Assembly: GCA_028291545.1 (NCBI GenBank) | Contig: JAQGHR010000148.1 | Location: 24,216 to 88,215 of the forward strand | Direction: 5' to 3' | Length of the DNA: 64,000 bases | From: Planctomycetota bacterium | Lineage (GTDB): Bacteria > Planctomycetota > Planctomycetia > Isosphaerales > Isosphaeraceae | In this document: positions 51,925 to 60,895 of the stretch, one piece after another | How positions within the stretch are numbered: position 1 is the stretch's first letter | Layout: the number at the start of each line of letters is the position of its first letter | Translations under genes and position numbers: made by a program | The notes under the pieces: generated by a model | Told to the model about the DNA's origin: nothing | The model's input: only the letters and a program-made list of their open reading frames with translations | Databases searched by the model: none

Positions 51925-53598
51925 TTAACGGACAGTGGAGAGTTGTCGCTTCGCCTGCTGGATCGCCCGGTCGAGGACCGGATCGTGCAGCGGGTCGCCG
52001 AACTCGATCTCCGGTGCTGAGGTGCTGCCGCGAGCCGGCTTGGCGGCGATACGCGCCGTCACGGGCAGATCGGGCTCGACCCCTTGCTCGCTGTAGGGGC
52101 GATCCTTGGGCGAATAGAACCTGGCCGTCGTTAGCTTCAGGCCGGCCGGGGCGGTGCGAAGCGGGAAGATGCTCTGCACGGAGCCTTTTCCGTAGCTGCG
52201 CTCCCCCACGATGACGGCGCGGCGATTGTCCTTCAAGGCCCCCGCCAGGATCTCGCTGGCGCTGGCGCTATCGTGATCGACGAGAACGGCGACCGGCATC
52301 CGCCAGAGTGCCCCCGCGTGAGCCGGATAGACGGCACTCTGGTTCGAGGCTCGGCCTCGTGTCGTGACGATCACGCCCTGGTCGAGGAACAGGTCGGCGA
52401 TATCGACTGCAACGTTCAGCAATCCGCCCGGGTTTCCCCGGAGGTCCAGTACGAGGTAACGCATCCCCTGACGTTCGAGGCCGCTGATGGCCTTCCGTAA
52501 TTCCTCGGTCGAGGTCTTCTGGAATCCCGTCAACTGAACGTATCCGACTTTTTCGATCGGATCGACGATCCGAGACTGGCTCACGCTCCGGACCTCGACG
52601 GCCCGCCTCGTCAAATTGAGTCGGCGGGACTCGCCGGACCGAGGCAAAACTCCGATCTCGACGGTTGTCCCCTCCTCGCCCTGGAGAGTTCCCGCAGCCT
52701 CGTCCAGCGCCAGGCCCTTGAGTACTCGTCCGGCGACGTGCGTGATCCTGTCCCCGATCCGAAGCCCGGCCTCCGCGGCGGGGCCGCCGGGGAGCACATT
52801 CACGAGCCGGAGGCCCTGATCGTCGACCTTCAGTTCCACACCCAGGCCGACGAAATTGCCGTCGATCAGCCCGAAGAGGTCGTCGAGCTTGTCCGGGGTC
52901 AGGTAGTTCGAGTAGTCGTCGAGGGCGTCACAGGCACCGAACGCGAACTCCAGGACGATCGCCGCCGACCCGATCCCGAGTGCCGATCGGGCCTCCGTAC
53001 AGGCCCAGATGACGAACCGTCTTGCGTCGTCGCGTCCTCTCGCCGGGATGCGTTCGCGATGCGAGCGAAACGTGTCGCGGAGCCGCTTCAGTCGATCGGC
53101 ATCGGCCGTTGGTGCGTTGGCTTGAAGAAACGCGGGATCGCGAAGGGCGACTTCCAGGTTGTCCAGCCCGTGGCGGAGCAGGGGTTCGAGGGCGACGGCC
53201 TCCACGTAGTGGCTCTCGATTCGCTCCAGAAGCTCATCGTAAAGATCCAGCGCCTTGTCAGCCGGCAGCCGCAGCAACACCGTGCGGAAACTGGCATCCG
53301 TGTAGCGGCGGCTGAGCTTGTAGTGCGATTCGCAGAGTCGCAATCGTTGACGGACGTCGGCCCGTTCCGGCCACCGATGAAGCGATGCGTCATAGACCTC
53401 GATCGCCGCGGTCCAGCTCCGTTTCCGTTCCAGCTCAATACCGCGTCGGAGCATGTCGTCGGCGTTTTCGCCGGGCTCGACGACCGAGGCACCGGTCGGC
53501 TCCGCCTGTTTCGGCTCGTCGGCGCGAGTGCTCGAGCTCGACCACACGGTCAAAGCCAGCACAAGGGACAGCGTGCGGAACGCGTCGAGGGGTCGCAT
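51925..53598 (-). CDS. periplasmic S41 (C-terminal processing) protease with PDZ domain
   Basis: Exported serine protease of the CtpA/Tsp family, 557 residues. Signal peptide (FRTLSLVLALTVWSSSSTRA); a helical N-terminal region of about 200 residues with a TPR-like start (AAIEVYDASLHRWPERADVRQRL). A PDZ domain at about 245-335 has VGLGVELKVDDQGLRLVNVLPGGPAAEAGLRIGD. The catalytic domain has LDLRGNPGGLL, the serine in DHDSASASE (442-449) and Lys471 in SYGKGSVQ. ATG 53598 is the better start because GGGAGG is 10 nt upstream; the ATG at 53607 is too close to it. Confidence 0.93.
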   Translation of the reverse strand: MRPLDAFRTLSLVLALTVWSSSSTRADEPKQAEPTGASVVEPGENADDMLRRGIELERKRSWTAAIEVYDASLHRWPERADVRQRLRLCESHYKLSRRYTDASFRTVLLRLPADKALDLYDELLERIESHYVEAVALEPLLRHGLDNLEVALRDPAFLQANAPTADADRLKRLRDTFRSHRERIPARGRDDARRFVIWACTEARSALGIGSAAIVLEFAFGACDALDDYSNYLTPDKLDDLFGLIDGNFVGLGVELKVDDQGLRLVNVLPGGPAAEAGLRIGDRITHVAGRVLKGLALDEAAGTLQGEEGTTVEIGVLPRSGESRRLNLTRRAVEVRSVSQSRIVDPIEKVGYVQLTGFQKTSTEELRKAISGLERQGMRYLVLDLRGNPGGLLNVAVDIADLFLDQGVIVTTRGRASNQSAVYPAHAGALWRMPVAVLVDHDSASASEILAGALKDNRRAVIVGERSYGKGSVQSIFPLRTAPAGLKLTTARFYSPKDRPYSEQGVEPDLPVTARIAAKPARGSTSAPEIEFGDPLHDPVLDRAIQQAKRQLSTVR

Positions 53599-54062
53599 CG
53601 CGGACATACCTCCCACTGCGGAGGGTCGCGGAGGACCACCCGGCCGGGTCGAGAAGGTTGCGAAATTCATGCCGGAGGCGATCCCCGAGACTACGGGATC
53701 TCATCGCCGGCACGTTTCGTGACGCAGCTCGCTCCGCCAGACGTACTGATCCGACCGCACGCCGCTCCCTGGGTGCTATTTCTTAGGCGCAACTCGTGTG
53801 CAGCGGCCACGACGGGCCAGCCCACGACGGGAAATCTCCCGCGAAAGGCCGGCATCGATCGGTTCCTGAAGGTTGCCGCGACTCCCCGCGACACCCTTCT
53901 TCTCGATTATAACACGCGGACCGTCAGAACAAGCTTTTGACGCTCACCCAGCCCCAAGTCGCCTCCGATTGTCATTTTTTCCAAAACCTTCGCCTAACCG
54001 GCTCCGAAATGTGCTTGGCTTTTCTGCCCAACCGGTGCCCCCGGTGGCAGGGTGGAGCCCGG
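53599..54062. other. 464-nt gap upstream of the S41 protease gene
   Basis: Holds a candidate promoter (see 53906-53911) and, at 54030-54045, a short GC-rich hairpin just beyond the end of the CRTAC1 gene. No coding frame is convincing. Confidence 0.4.
53906..53911 (-). promoter_or_regulatory. candidate -10 hexamer for the S41 protease operon
   Basis: The minus strand reads TATAAT, with TTGTTC 15 nt upstream as a possible but short-spaced -35. It is about 300 nt from the ATG at 53598, implying a long leader if used. Confidence 0.35.
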
Positions 54063-55841
54063 TCACTTTACGCCATCCGCCTCATCGATAAGATACGCTT
54101 TCCCCGCCGTGAGAGGTCCCCGCTTGGTGACCTTTCCCGAGGGCCAGGTAATCTCGACCGAGTCCGCCGTCTCGGCCTTCCCGAGACCGAAGGTGAGCGC
54201 CTTCTCGACCGAGGAGAGGTATCCCTTCGCGGGGAACAGTTGCCGGCGCTGGGTGATCTCACCCGATTTCAGGACCACTCTTGCCCCGATGGCATCGCGG
54301 TTTGAACCGTTGCCGCGAAGGTTGAGCCGGATCCATCGATTGGCGTTACCTCCATCGTTACGCAACAGTCTCATGGGTCCGCCATTGACCGTGAGAACGA
54401 CGTCGAGATCGCCGTCACCGTCGATATCCGCGTACGTGCTGCCGCGCCCGACGACCGGCTTGAAGAGATCTTCCCCGGCCTCCCTCTCACGGAGCAGGGC
54501 AAACATCTCCCGGCCCTTGCGTCCCGTGTTCCAGTAGAGCTGGGCCGATTGAGCATATTGCTCGCTGGCCTGGACCTTGGAGACGTCGGGCTCCAGATGG
54601 CCGTTGGCGGAGAGCAAGTCGAGACGGCCATCCAGGTCGAAGTCGAAGAAGAACAGGCCGAACTTGAGCGGCGGCTGGGTGGGCGCGCCGAGGCCATAAT
54701 ACGGGGCCATGTCGGAAAACTGCATGTCCTTCGGGGTATCGGCGACATAGAGCGCGATCATCTCGTTGGCGAAGTTCGCCACGGCCAGACCGAGACTGTT
54801 GTCGTTTCGGAAATCGCCCCAATCCGTGCCCATCGCACCGCGAGGCGAGCCCGCCTGATCGAAGGCGATGCCAGCCGTGATTCCGACCTCTTCGAATCTC
54901 CCCTTACCGAGGTTGTGGAAGAGAAAGTTCGGCACGGTGTCGTTTGCGACCGCGAGATCGACCAGTCCATCGCCATCCACGTCGCACGGGGCAACACCGA
55001 GCGCCTTGGCCATCGGATCCTTCAATTCGGCTTTTCTGATGCGAATGCCGGCCTCTTCACTGACGTCGGCGAACTTGCCGCCGTCATTGCGAAGCAAGAT
55101 ACAGAATGCGCCCCGGAATGCATTCGGCGGGCCGAAAGAGCGTCCCACACCCGCCAAATTGAAGGATTGCGCTTTATCGAACTCTGGACTCCAGGCGACG
55201 TAAGAGCAGACAAACAGATCGAGATCGCCGTCGTTCTCCATATCGAAGAACGCCGCCGACGTGAGCCAGCCGTCGGAGGCCTTCGCATGCGACGCATCGG
55301 TGACGTCGACGAACTTTCCGCCATCGTTGCGGTAAAGGTGCCCTCCTCCGACCGCCGTGACGTAGAGGTCCGGGTCGCCGTCGTTGTCGTAATCGCCTAC
55401 CGCCACTCCCATGCCAAAATACGTCTTGTCAAGTCCGGCCTCCTTCGTCACATCCTTGAAATGCCCCTTGCCGTCATTCTGATACAGGCGTTGGGTCGGC
55501 TTCTCCTCACCCTTCCCGGGCCAGGGGCAGGAGTTCACCAGGAAAAGGTCCTGATCGCCGTCGTTGTCATAATCAAGGAACGCCACGCCGGACCCCATGG
55601 TCTCCGGCAGGAGCTTCTCGCCTGTCATTCCGTTGTGGTGAGTAAAGCTCAGGCCCGACTCGGCGGTAATGTCCCTGAAGGTCACCGAGGGGAGGCTCAG
55701 TTTATTGATCGGATCGACGGCCTTCGGCGCGACTGGCTCGGCAACCACCTTCGCGACCGGAGTCGGCGAGCATCCGGCTGCGGAGAGACATACGAATAGC
55801 CCCGCCGTGACGAGTCCGGACAGAATCCTGGCGCGGTTCAT
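54063..55841 (-). CDS. CRTAC1-like lipoprotein (FG-GAP/VCBS repeats with ASPIC/UnbV domain)
   Basis: 592 residues. Signal with a lipobox-like SAAGC (Cys24) predicts a lipid anchor outside the cytoplasm. Then comes a beta-propeller of FG-GAP/VCBS repeats, each with a calcium loop of the DxDxDGDxD type (DYDNDGDQDLF, DYDNDGDPDLYV, DMENDGDLDLFV, DVDGDGLVDLAV, DFDLDGRLDLL, DIDGDGDLDVVL). It ends with an ASPIC/UnbV domain (RWIRLNLRGNGSNRDAIGARV ... TKRGPLTAGKAYLI). Its ATG overlaps the stop of the multihaem cytochrome gene in an ATGA, so the two are translationally coupled. The role of CRTAC1 proteins in bacteria is not established. Confidence 0.92.
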   Translation of the reverse strand: MNRARILSGLVTAGLFVCLSAAGCSPTPVAKVVAEPVAPKAVDPINKLSLPSVTFRDITAESGLSFTHHNGMTGEKLLPETMGSGVAFLDYDNDGDQDLFLVNSCPWPGKGEEKPTQRLYQNDGKGHFKDVTKEAGLDKTYFGMGVAVGDYDNDGDPDLYVTAVGGGHLYRNDGGKFVDVTDASHAKASDGWLTSAAFFDMENDGDLDLFVCSYVAWSPEFDKAQSFNLAGVGRSFGPPNAFRGAFCILLRNDGGKFADVSEEAGIRIRKAELKDPMAKALGVAPCDVDGDGLVDLAVANDTVPNFLFHNLGKGRFEEVGITAGIAFDQAGSPRGAMGTDWGDFRNDNSLGLAVANFANEMIALYVADTPKDMQFSDMAPYYGLGAPTQPPLKFGLFFFDFDLDGRLDLLSANGHLEPDVSKVQASEQYAQSAQLYWNTGRKGREMFALLREREAGEDLFKPVVGRGSTYADIDGDGDLDVVLTVNGGPMRLLRNDGGNANRWIRLNLRGNGSNRDAIGARVVLKSGEITQRRQLFPAKGYLSSVEKALTFGLGKAETADSVEITWPSGKVTKRGPLTAGKAYLIDEADGVK

Positions 55842-58800
55842 TCCGAATTCTCCCTGCGAGTGTCGCGTAGCGGGATGGGAGGGGATGCGCCTTGAGCGGG
55901 CTCCAGGCCCGGCGCACCCTTGCGATGAAGGGGATGAATCACGATGGATTGGGCATTCATGTCCGCGGCGGGGTTCGACTCGCGCGCGATCCGGACGGCT
56001 CGGCCCTCGGCAACTTCGTCGATCTTGTACATCGAGTGCAGGGCCTTGTGGGCCGAGGCCAGGGTCGCCGCAAGCGCAGCGCGAAGGATCGGGTCGCGAG
56101 TGCCATCCCTCGTCCTCTGGACCGTCGTGACGATCGAGAGCAGCCGGTTGAGCCGTGATCCGAATTCCGGCCGCGGGGAATTCATCACAACACTGACATG
56201 TGAAGTCAGCGCGACCGCGGTCAGCGACTTGTCGGGTATCGAAACGCCAGGGTCGGCCAATCGAGCGAGGTTTTTCTCGATCAAATCGCCCACATCCTCC
56301 GGCTTCTCGACCGGGACCTTGTACTGACTCATCTCGTGCGGGTCGAGCGCCAGGGCCAGTTCGGCATAGGCGAGGCCCAGGTTATAGTGTGCGTTCACAT
56401 TCTCCGAGTCGATCGCGAGGGTCTTTCGGAACGTCGCGGCGGTCTCCTCAAGGGCCGACTTTCGTTCATCGCTTTGACTGCGCATCAATTTCGCGCGTCC
56501 CAACTGGGCCATACCCATGAAGTTGATGACTTCATAATCGCGGCTGAAATCAAATCCACGGTCGGGGATTTTCGTCTCGAGAACGCTCTTGTACTTGGCA
56601 ATTGCCTCATCGATATAGCCGTTTTTTTCGTCGATCTGAGCCGAGAGCCAGGCGATCGTCCAGGGCGCGGAGTACTTCGCCTTCGAGGCCTTTTCCAGGG
56701 CGGCCAACGCGTCGGGGATCCGGCCTTCTCGCTGGTAGACCCGGGCGAGGTTTACCCAGCCGTCGGCCTTGCCAAGCTCGGCGACCTTCTGGAAAACCGG
56801 CTCGGCCTGTTTGAGTTCACCCTTCTGGCCGCCCTTCTCGGCGCCCTCCAGGAAAAGGCCGATCCCGTAGTCGTTCCAGCGCTGCCAGACCGCCTCGATG
56901 GGTGACGGCTTGTTCCGGGCGGGCGCGCCGCCTTCGATGGGAAGATTCACCGAATCTGACGCCATCACCACGACGGGAAGCGAGGGGCCCTTGTTTGGAC
57001 CGAAGATGTAGTCGAGATACTTACGGTCAAACTTCCGATAGTTGAGCTTCGCTTCGAGGGAGATTGGCCCCTTGATGCCGCCCGGGATCTCCAGCCCGAA
57101 ATGCACGACCTGCCCGGCACCTGGGGGGATCTGTTTGTTGTAGAGCGGTACGAAAATGTCCTGCGGGTTACGGCGATCGATCCTCTTGCCGTCCCGGCTG
57201 AGCATATAGACGTTGATGAAGTGGGAGAACGGATCGACGGTGCCGTCCGGCCCGATACCGCCCGACCGCCCGATCGTTCGGCCCGTCTCGTCCTTGACGA
57301 TCAGCTCCACCCAGATCTCGTTGGAGTCCACCGTACCCTGGCTGAAGGGGTGCCCGATCGCGAGCGTCCTGACGACCGTCTCGACAAGGTACTTGCCCCT
57401 GGGCTTCAGCGTCGGCACTTCGGGGCGGAGCGGACCGAGCAGCGCGCCGTCGATCTCTCCGCCTTCACGGAGAGCGAAGATATCGAGACGAACTTTCTTG
57501 TCCTTGAGGAATGTCTCGTGGACCTTTGCGACGTCATCCTGGCCTCGTAGGTAAGGCAACGCGGTGTTCGCGCCGAGGAAGAGGTGATTGTGGATCTCGC
57601 GGCCGGGTTTGCCGTCGAAATCCCTGGCCCCAAAGTCACTCGATGCGACCAGGTTCATGTGGCAATCGGCACACTGACCCTTCGCCCTCTGTTCGGGCGG
57701 CGGGTAGTAGAAGCTCCTCGCGCCGCCTCCGGAGACCCCTGAGAGGAGGAACGTATCCCAGTGGTTCTGGCCGCGCGTGAAGTCTTGCCAATGATTCAGG
57801 GCGAAGGGTAAGCCGACTTTGTGGCAGGTGGAGCAGAACTTGGAGTCGCGATGGACTTCGGGCTTGAGAAACGTCCTCTTATGCATCTCGGGCTTGGCTT
57901 TCACAAGGGCGTTATTGAGCCACTGGAGGAACGCATTATCGCTGGTGGCGAATGGGTAATGCTGGGGCTCCTCGATCGTGAAGTCGGCATTGCCGCGGGT
58001 GCTGTTCACCTCGGTGATTGCGTGACAAGTCGTGCATGTGATTCCCGCCTGGCTGGTGGGGTTATTGACGTCGTCATAGTTCGGGTCGTCGAATTGTCCG
58101 GAGAAAAACGGAACCGGATCATGGCACCCGGCGCACCAGCGAGCGGCTCGCGTGTTGCCATCACGCTTGAGGGCGACCTGCCGCGTTTCACGGACGCTCG
58201 CCAGGTAGAACTTGTTGTTGAACGAGCTGAAGTGGTGGGCCGAGTGATACCAGCCGTCATAGGCATCTTTGTGGCACTTCAAGCAGTAGTCGTCCATCAT
58301 CAGCGTCTCGGCGGGTATGAGCTTGCCGCCCGCCACCTTCACCTCGGACGGGAAAAAGTATCTGGGATCGCTCGGCAACTTCCTCGAATTGGGGTCGAAC
58401 TGGTGCAAGATCGCCATGATCAGGACGAACACGGCGACCGCGCTACACCACACCTTGGCCCATTGCCATCGAATGCGAGGGCCGGCCATGCGATGACGGA
58501 CGTAGAGGGCGATCGCAAGAAGCGGGATCGCCAGATGGAGCCAGTAATTGAGATTCCGCACGTTCGGGTCACGGACTTCGAAGCCTCGGACCTTGATGGG
58601 ACCGAGTTCAAACCCCGGAAACCTCACGAGAACGAAGCCGGTTACCAGCAGGATGACCGAGACCGCCAGGAGCATCAGTCCGTATCGAATCGCCGCCTTG
58701 TTCGGCCGTTTCCAGGAGGTGACAAGGTGGGTGAGGCCGAAGGCGACGAACGGTGTGAGAAGGAGGAATCCGAGCACGACATGGACCAGAAACATACCCA

Positions 58801-58993
58801 GATAGAACCAGGTGATTTGCGTGCGACCCGAAAACCAGGTGAGCGCCGTGACGCTGCCGAGGTAGACGCCCGTCGCCCCCAGCAGCGAGAAACCGCCGAG
58901 GATGATCCAGAGTAGCGGTCGGAGCCACGGGCCAACCGCCGGGGTGTAGACCCGGCCGCGGCGGTCGCGCATGGAAGGCGAGCTAACCGACAT
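55838..58993 (-). CDS. membrane-bound five-haem cytochrome c with TPR region
   Basis: 1051 residues. Four or five N-terminal membrane helices (to about residue 196) include possible haem-ligand histidines. A periplasmic part follows with five CxxCH sites at 237-241, 287-291, 320-324, 387-391 and 441-445, resembling cytochrome c554/NapC-type multihaem domains. A beta-rich domain comes next (about 480-690), then TPR-like helices (about 700-900: DGWVNLARVYQREGRIPDALAALEKA). It probably passes electrons between the membrane and a periplasmic or surface partner. ATG 58993 has GAGGAG upstream. It ends overlapping the CRTAC1 gene. Haem attachment would need the ResB-CcsA system coded at 28-34 kb. 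Confidence 0.92.
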   Translation of the reverse strand: MSVSSPSMRDRRGRVYTPAVGPWLRPLLWIILGGFSLLGATGVYLGSVTALTWFSGRTQITWFYLGMFLVHVVLGFLLLTPFVAFGLTHLVTSWKRPNKAAIRYGLMLLAVSVILLVTGFVLVRFPGFELGPIKVRGFEVRDPNVRNLNYWLHLAIPLLAIALYVRHRMAGPRIRWQWAKVWCSAVAVFVLIMAILHQFDPNSRKLPSDPRYFFPSEVKVAGGKLIPAETLMMDDYCLKCHKDAYDGWYHSAHHFSSFNNKFYLASVRETRQVALKRDGNTRAARWCAGCHDPVPFFSGQFDDPNYDDVNNPTSQAGITCTTCHAITEVNSTRGNADFTIEEPQHYPFATSDNAFLQWLNNALVKAKPEMHKRTFLKPEVHRDSKFCSTCHKVGLPFALNHWQDFTRGQNHWDTFLLSGVSGGGARSFYYPPPEQRAKGQCADCHMNLVASSDFGARDFDGKPGREIHNHLFLGANTALPYLRGQDDVAKVHETFLKDKKVRLDIFALREGGEIDGALLGPLRPEVPTLKPRGKYLVETVVRTLAIGHPFSQGTVDSNEIWVELIVKDETGRTIGRSGGIGPDGTVDPFSHFINVYMLSRDGKRIDRRNPQDIFVPLYNKQIPPGAGQVVHFGLEIPGGIKGPISLEAKLNYRKFDRKYLDYIFGPNKGPSLPVVVMASDSVNLPIEGGAPARNKPSPIEAVWQRWNDYGIGLFLEGAEKGGQKGELKQAEPVFQKVAELGKADGWVNLARVYQREGRIPDALAALEKASKAKYSAPWTIAWLSAQIDEKNGYIDEAIAKYKSVLETKIPDRGFDFSRDYEVINFMGMAQLGRAKLMRSQSDERKSALEETAATFRKTLAIDSENVNAHYNLGLAYAELALALDPHEMSQYKVPVEKPEDVGDLIEKNLARLADPGVSIPDKSLTAVALTSHVSVVMNSPRPEFGSRLNRLLSIVTTVQRTRDGTRDPILRAALAATLASAHKALHSMYKIDEVAEGRAVRIARESNPAADMNAQSIVIHPLHRKGAPGLEPAQGASPPIPLRDTRRENSE

Positions 58994-59049
58994 AGGAACT
59001 CCTCGGTCCGTCACGGGCGAGATGGATGGGGCGAACTTGGTATTCAGGA

Positions 59050-59649
59050 TTAATACGAGGATGATGCCGGGTTGTGGATCGCCAACCCCCGAATCATGTC
59101 GTCGATCTGCGGGCCGAACTTCGATTCCATCGCTTCCGGATAATGCCACACGAGCCAGAGCGTATCTGCCTCACGGGGAATTCCGAGACTCGTGCGACGA
59201 GTGGGCATCAGGCTCTTCCCCTCAAGTGGGGTCGCTTTGCCGAGTCCGGTCGCCGCCAGGGAATCACCGGTGCCGGGTGCCACCATCGTCAGTTTCGCGG
59301 CATCGATCCCGGCGAGCTTGATCGTCGTCGCATTCACGATCCGCATCTCGGGAAGATTCTCGAGGCGAACGGTCTGCTCCTTGAGCAGGCCCGACGCATT
59401 GACCCTTGGTGCTGGAAGTCCTCGGAACACGACCAACGAGGCACCATCAGGCCCTGTCCAGGACGCTAAGGCCGTCCCGGGCACGAGGAATCGCTTCGAG
59501 TCGACGCGCTTCCACGACGTCGGCGGGTTCAATTCGGAGATGCCCGCCCTATCCAGCGGTGTCCGGTTTGTGCAACCACAAATGGCAAACGGAACAGCGA
59601 TCAGCGCGAACCGGAATAATCCGGCCGCGCGGTGGACGTATCGACTCAT
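59050..59649 (-). CDS. lipoprotein of unknown function (199 aa)
   Basis: A signal sequence (LFRFALIAVPFAICGC, Cys26) predicts a lipoprotein. The mature part has PPTSWKRVDSKRFLVPG, ASLVVFRGLP, MRIVNATTIKLAGIDAAKLTMVAPG, DTLWLVWHYPEAMESKFGPQIDDMIRGL: a single mixed alpha/beta domain ending in a helix. By layout it looks like the secreted protein at 19738-20292. GGAAGG precedes the ATG at 59649. It lies 56 nt upstream of the multihaem cytochrome gene on the same strand and could be the first gene of that operon. Confidence 0.78.
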   Translation of the reverse strand: MSRYVHRAAGLFRFALIAVPFAICGCTNRTPLDRAGISELNPPTSWKRVDSKRFLVPGTALASWTGPDGASLVVFRGLPAPRVNASGLLKEQTVRLENLPEMRIVNATTIKLAGIDAAKLTMVAPGTGDSLAATGLGKATPLEGKSLMPTRRTSLGIPREADTLWLVWHYPEAMESKFGPQIDDMIRGLAIHNPASSSY

Positions 59650-59747
59650 GGATGATCCTTCCCTCGACGAACCTGGCCACGCACGGCGCTCGCAACGGGG
59701 GAATGACACACCCGGCGACGCAGAATCGAGAACTGCGCGACAATGCT

Positions 59748-60140
59748 CTAGCGAGGGGGCCGCGATCGGTCGGACCAGAGTGTCCGGGATCGCTTCATCG
59801 GATCGGTCGGGGCGATTCGCTCAACGGCGTGATCCTCGGCCGAGTGGAGAATCGGCTGCCATTGGCAAGTTAGGGCGAGAGGGAGTGATCGGGGCTGCGA
59901 AGCCGGAGAATCGCCCTGACAGGGACGAGGTGCCCAGCGAACGGCGGGATCGCGAGACGATAACTCCCGTGTGACGAGATCGAGCCTGGCCTCGGCGCTC
60001 GTCGTCAGGCCGATCCGGGGCCGTTCATCGACGTGACATCCCGAAGCCATCGCACTGCATGGGCCTGCCAGAACCCCCAGGACGCCAACAATGGCGAGGG
60101 TCAGGAGTTGGCCCCAGAGGCGAGGAAGAGGAAAGCCCAC
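59748..60140 (-). CDS. possible secreted cysteine-containing small protein
   Basis: Open frame of 130 codons from a GTG at 60140. It begins with a convincing signal peptide (LWGQLLTLAIVGVLGVLAGPCSAMASG), then CHVDERPRIGL and, further on, RPCQGDSP. The C-terminal third is Arg-rich and may not be real. The clean signal peptide is the main support; no Shine-Dalgarno is clear. Confidence 0.4.
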   Translation of the reverse strand: MGFPLPRLWGQLLTLAIVGVLGVLAGPCSAMASGCHVDERPRIGLTTSAEARLDLVTRELSSRDPAVRWAPRPCQGDSPASQPRSLPLALTCQWQPILHSAEDHAVERIAPTDPMKRSRTLWSDRSRPPR

Positions 60141-60895
60141 GTACGAGACTCATCGCAAGAGTGCGAGCTGGGCCAAGAGCCGACTCGTCATTACGATTAG
60201 ATCGGCATGCGGGAGAGCTTGTCAAGCGCCTCTTATTGTTTCAAATTCCTGGATCAGCACGGTCCCGAAAATACGCATGTTCAGACGCCGAGACCGGTAG
60301 CTGGGCATGAGAGACAACCGCAACGAGGCAGCCCCGTACGGATCGAACTTCGGCACGTTCACGTCGAAGAACTCCTACTCGAGATATTCGAGAGGGAGCG
60401 CAAAATTGACGATCGCCACGTCGTTCTCGTCCGAATTCGTCGTGCTGAAGCGGCCGCGGGATCGGGCCGCCTCGGCCTGAGCTTCGCCAGGATCGCCGTT
60501 GGGACGCTCGGGATGCGGCCAGAGCGATCAGGCGAGGGAGGATCGACGATTCGCAGAAGATCACCTGGCCGGTCCGCGTCCCGGCGTCTTGACGCACGAC
60601 GGCGACTCCGGGATGAAAACGGCTGGATCAACCAGCGATGGAGCAGGCGATTGCCCTGGCGTCCGAGATAAATTGGATCGGGCGGAAGTCGGACGCGACG
60701 TCGCCTTGACCGACGGGAACGGCCTACGCTGACGTCACCTTCTTTCGGAAGGGCTTGGGGAGCGAGCGGTTCCTTTGGTAGTCTCGTTAGGCGAGTGCAA
60801 CCCACGACATTTCGAACAATTTGCCAAGTCGGGTCGAACAGGCAACCATCCTCCTTGAGTCATTGCCGCGAATCGACCGCACGGGAGAGTCCCCT
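60141..60895. other. 755-nt region without a convincing gene; possible gene remnant
   Basis: Composition is like coding DNA, but no frame gives a plausible protein. On the minus strand 60374-60527 reads SLWPHPERPNGDPG ... ENDVAIVNFALPLEYLE and a stop, which looks like the end of a real protein but is closed upstream by a stop codon. An adjacent frame (TGQVIFCESSILPRLIAL) abuts it. This may be a frameshifted, decayed gene. Confidence 0.3.

Noticed and set aside
58994..59149. A 52-residue N-terminal extension of the multihaem cytochrome.
   Set aside because: It overlaps the end of the upstream lipoprotein gene, and ATG 58993 has a clear GAGGAG.
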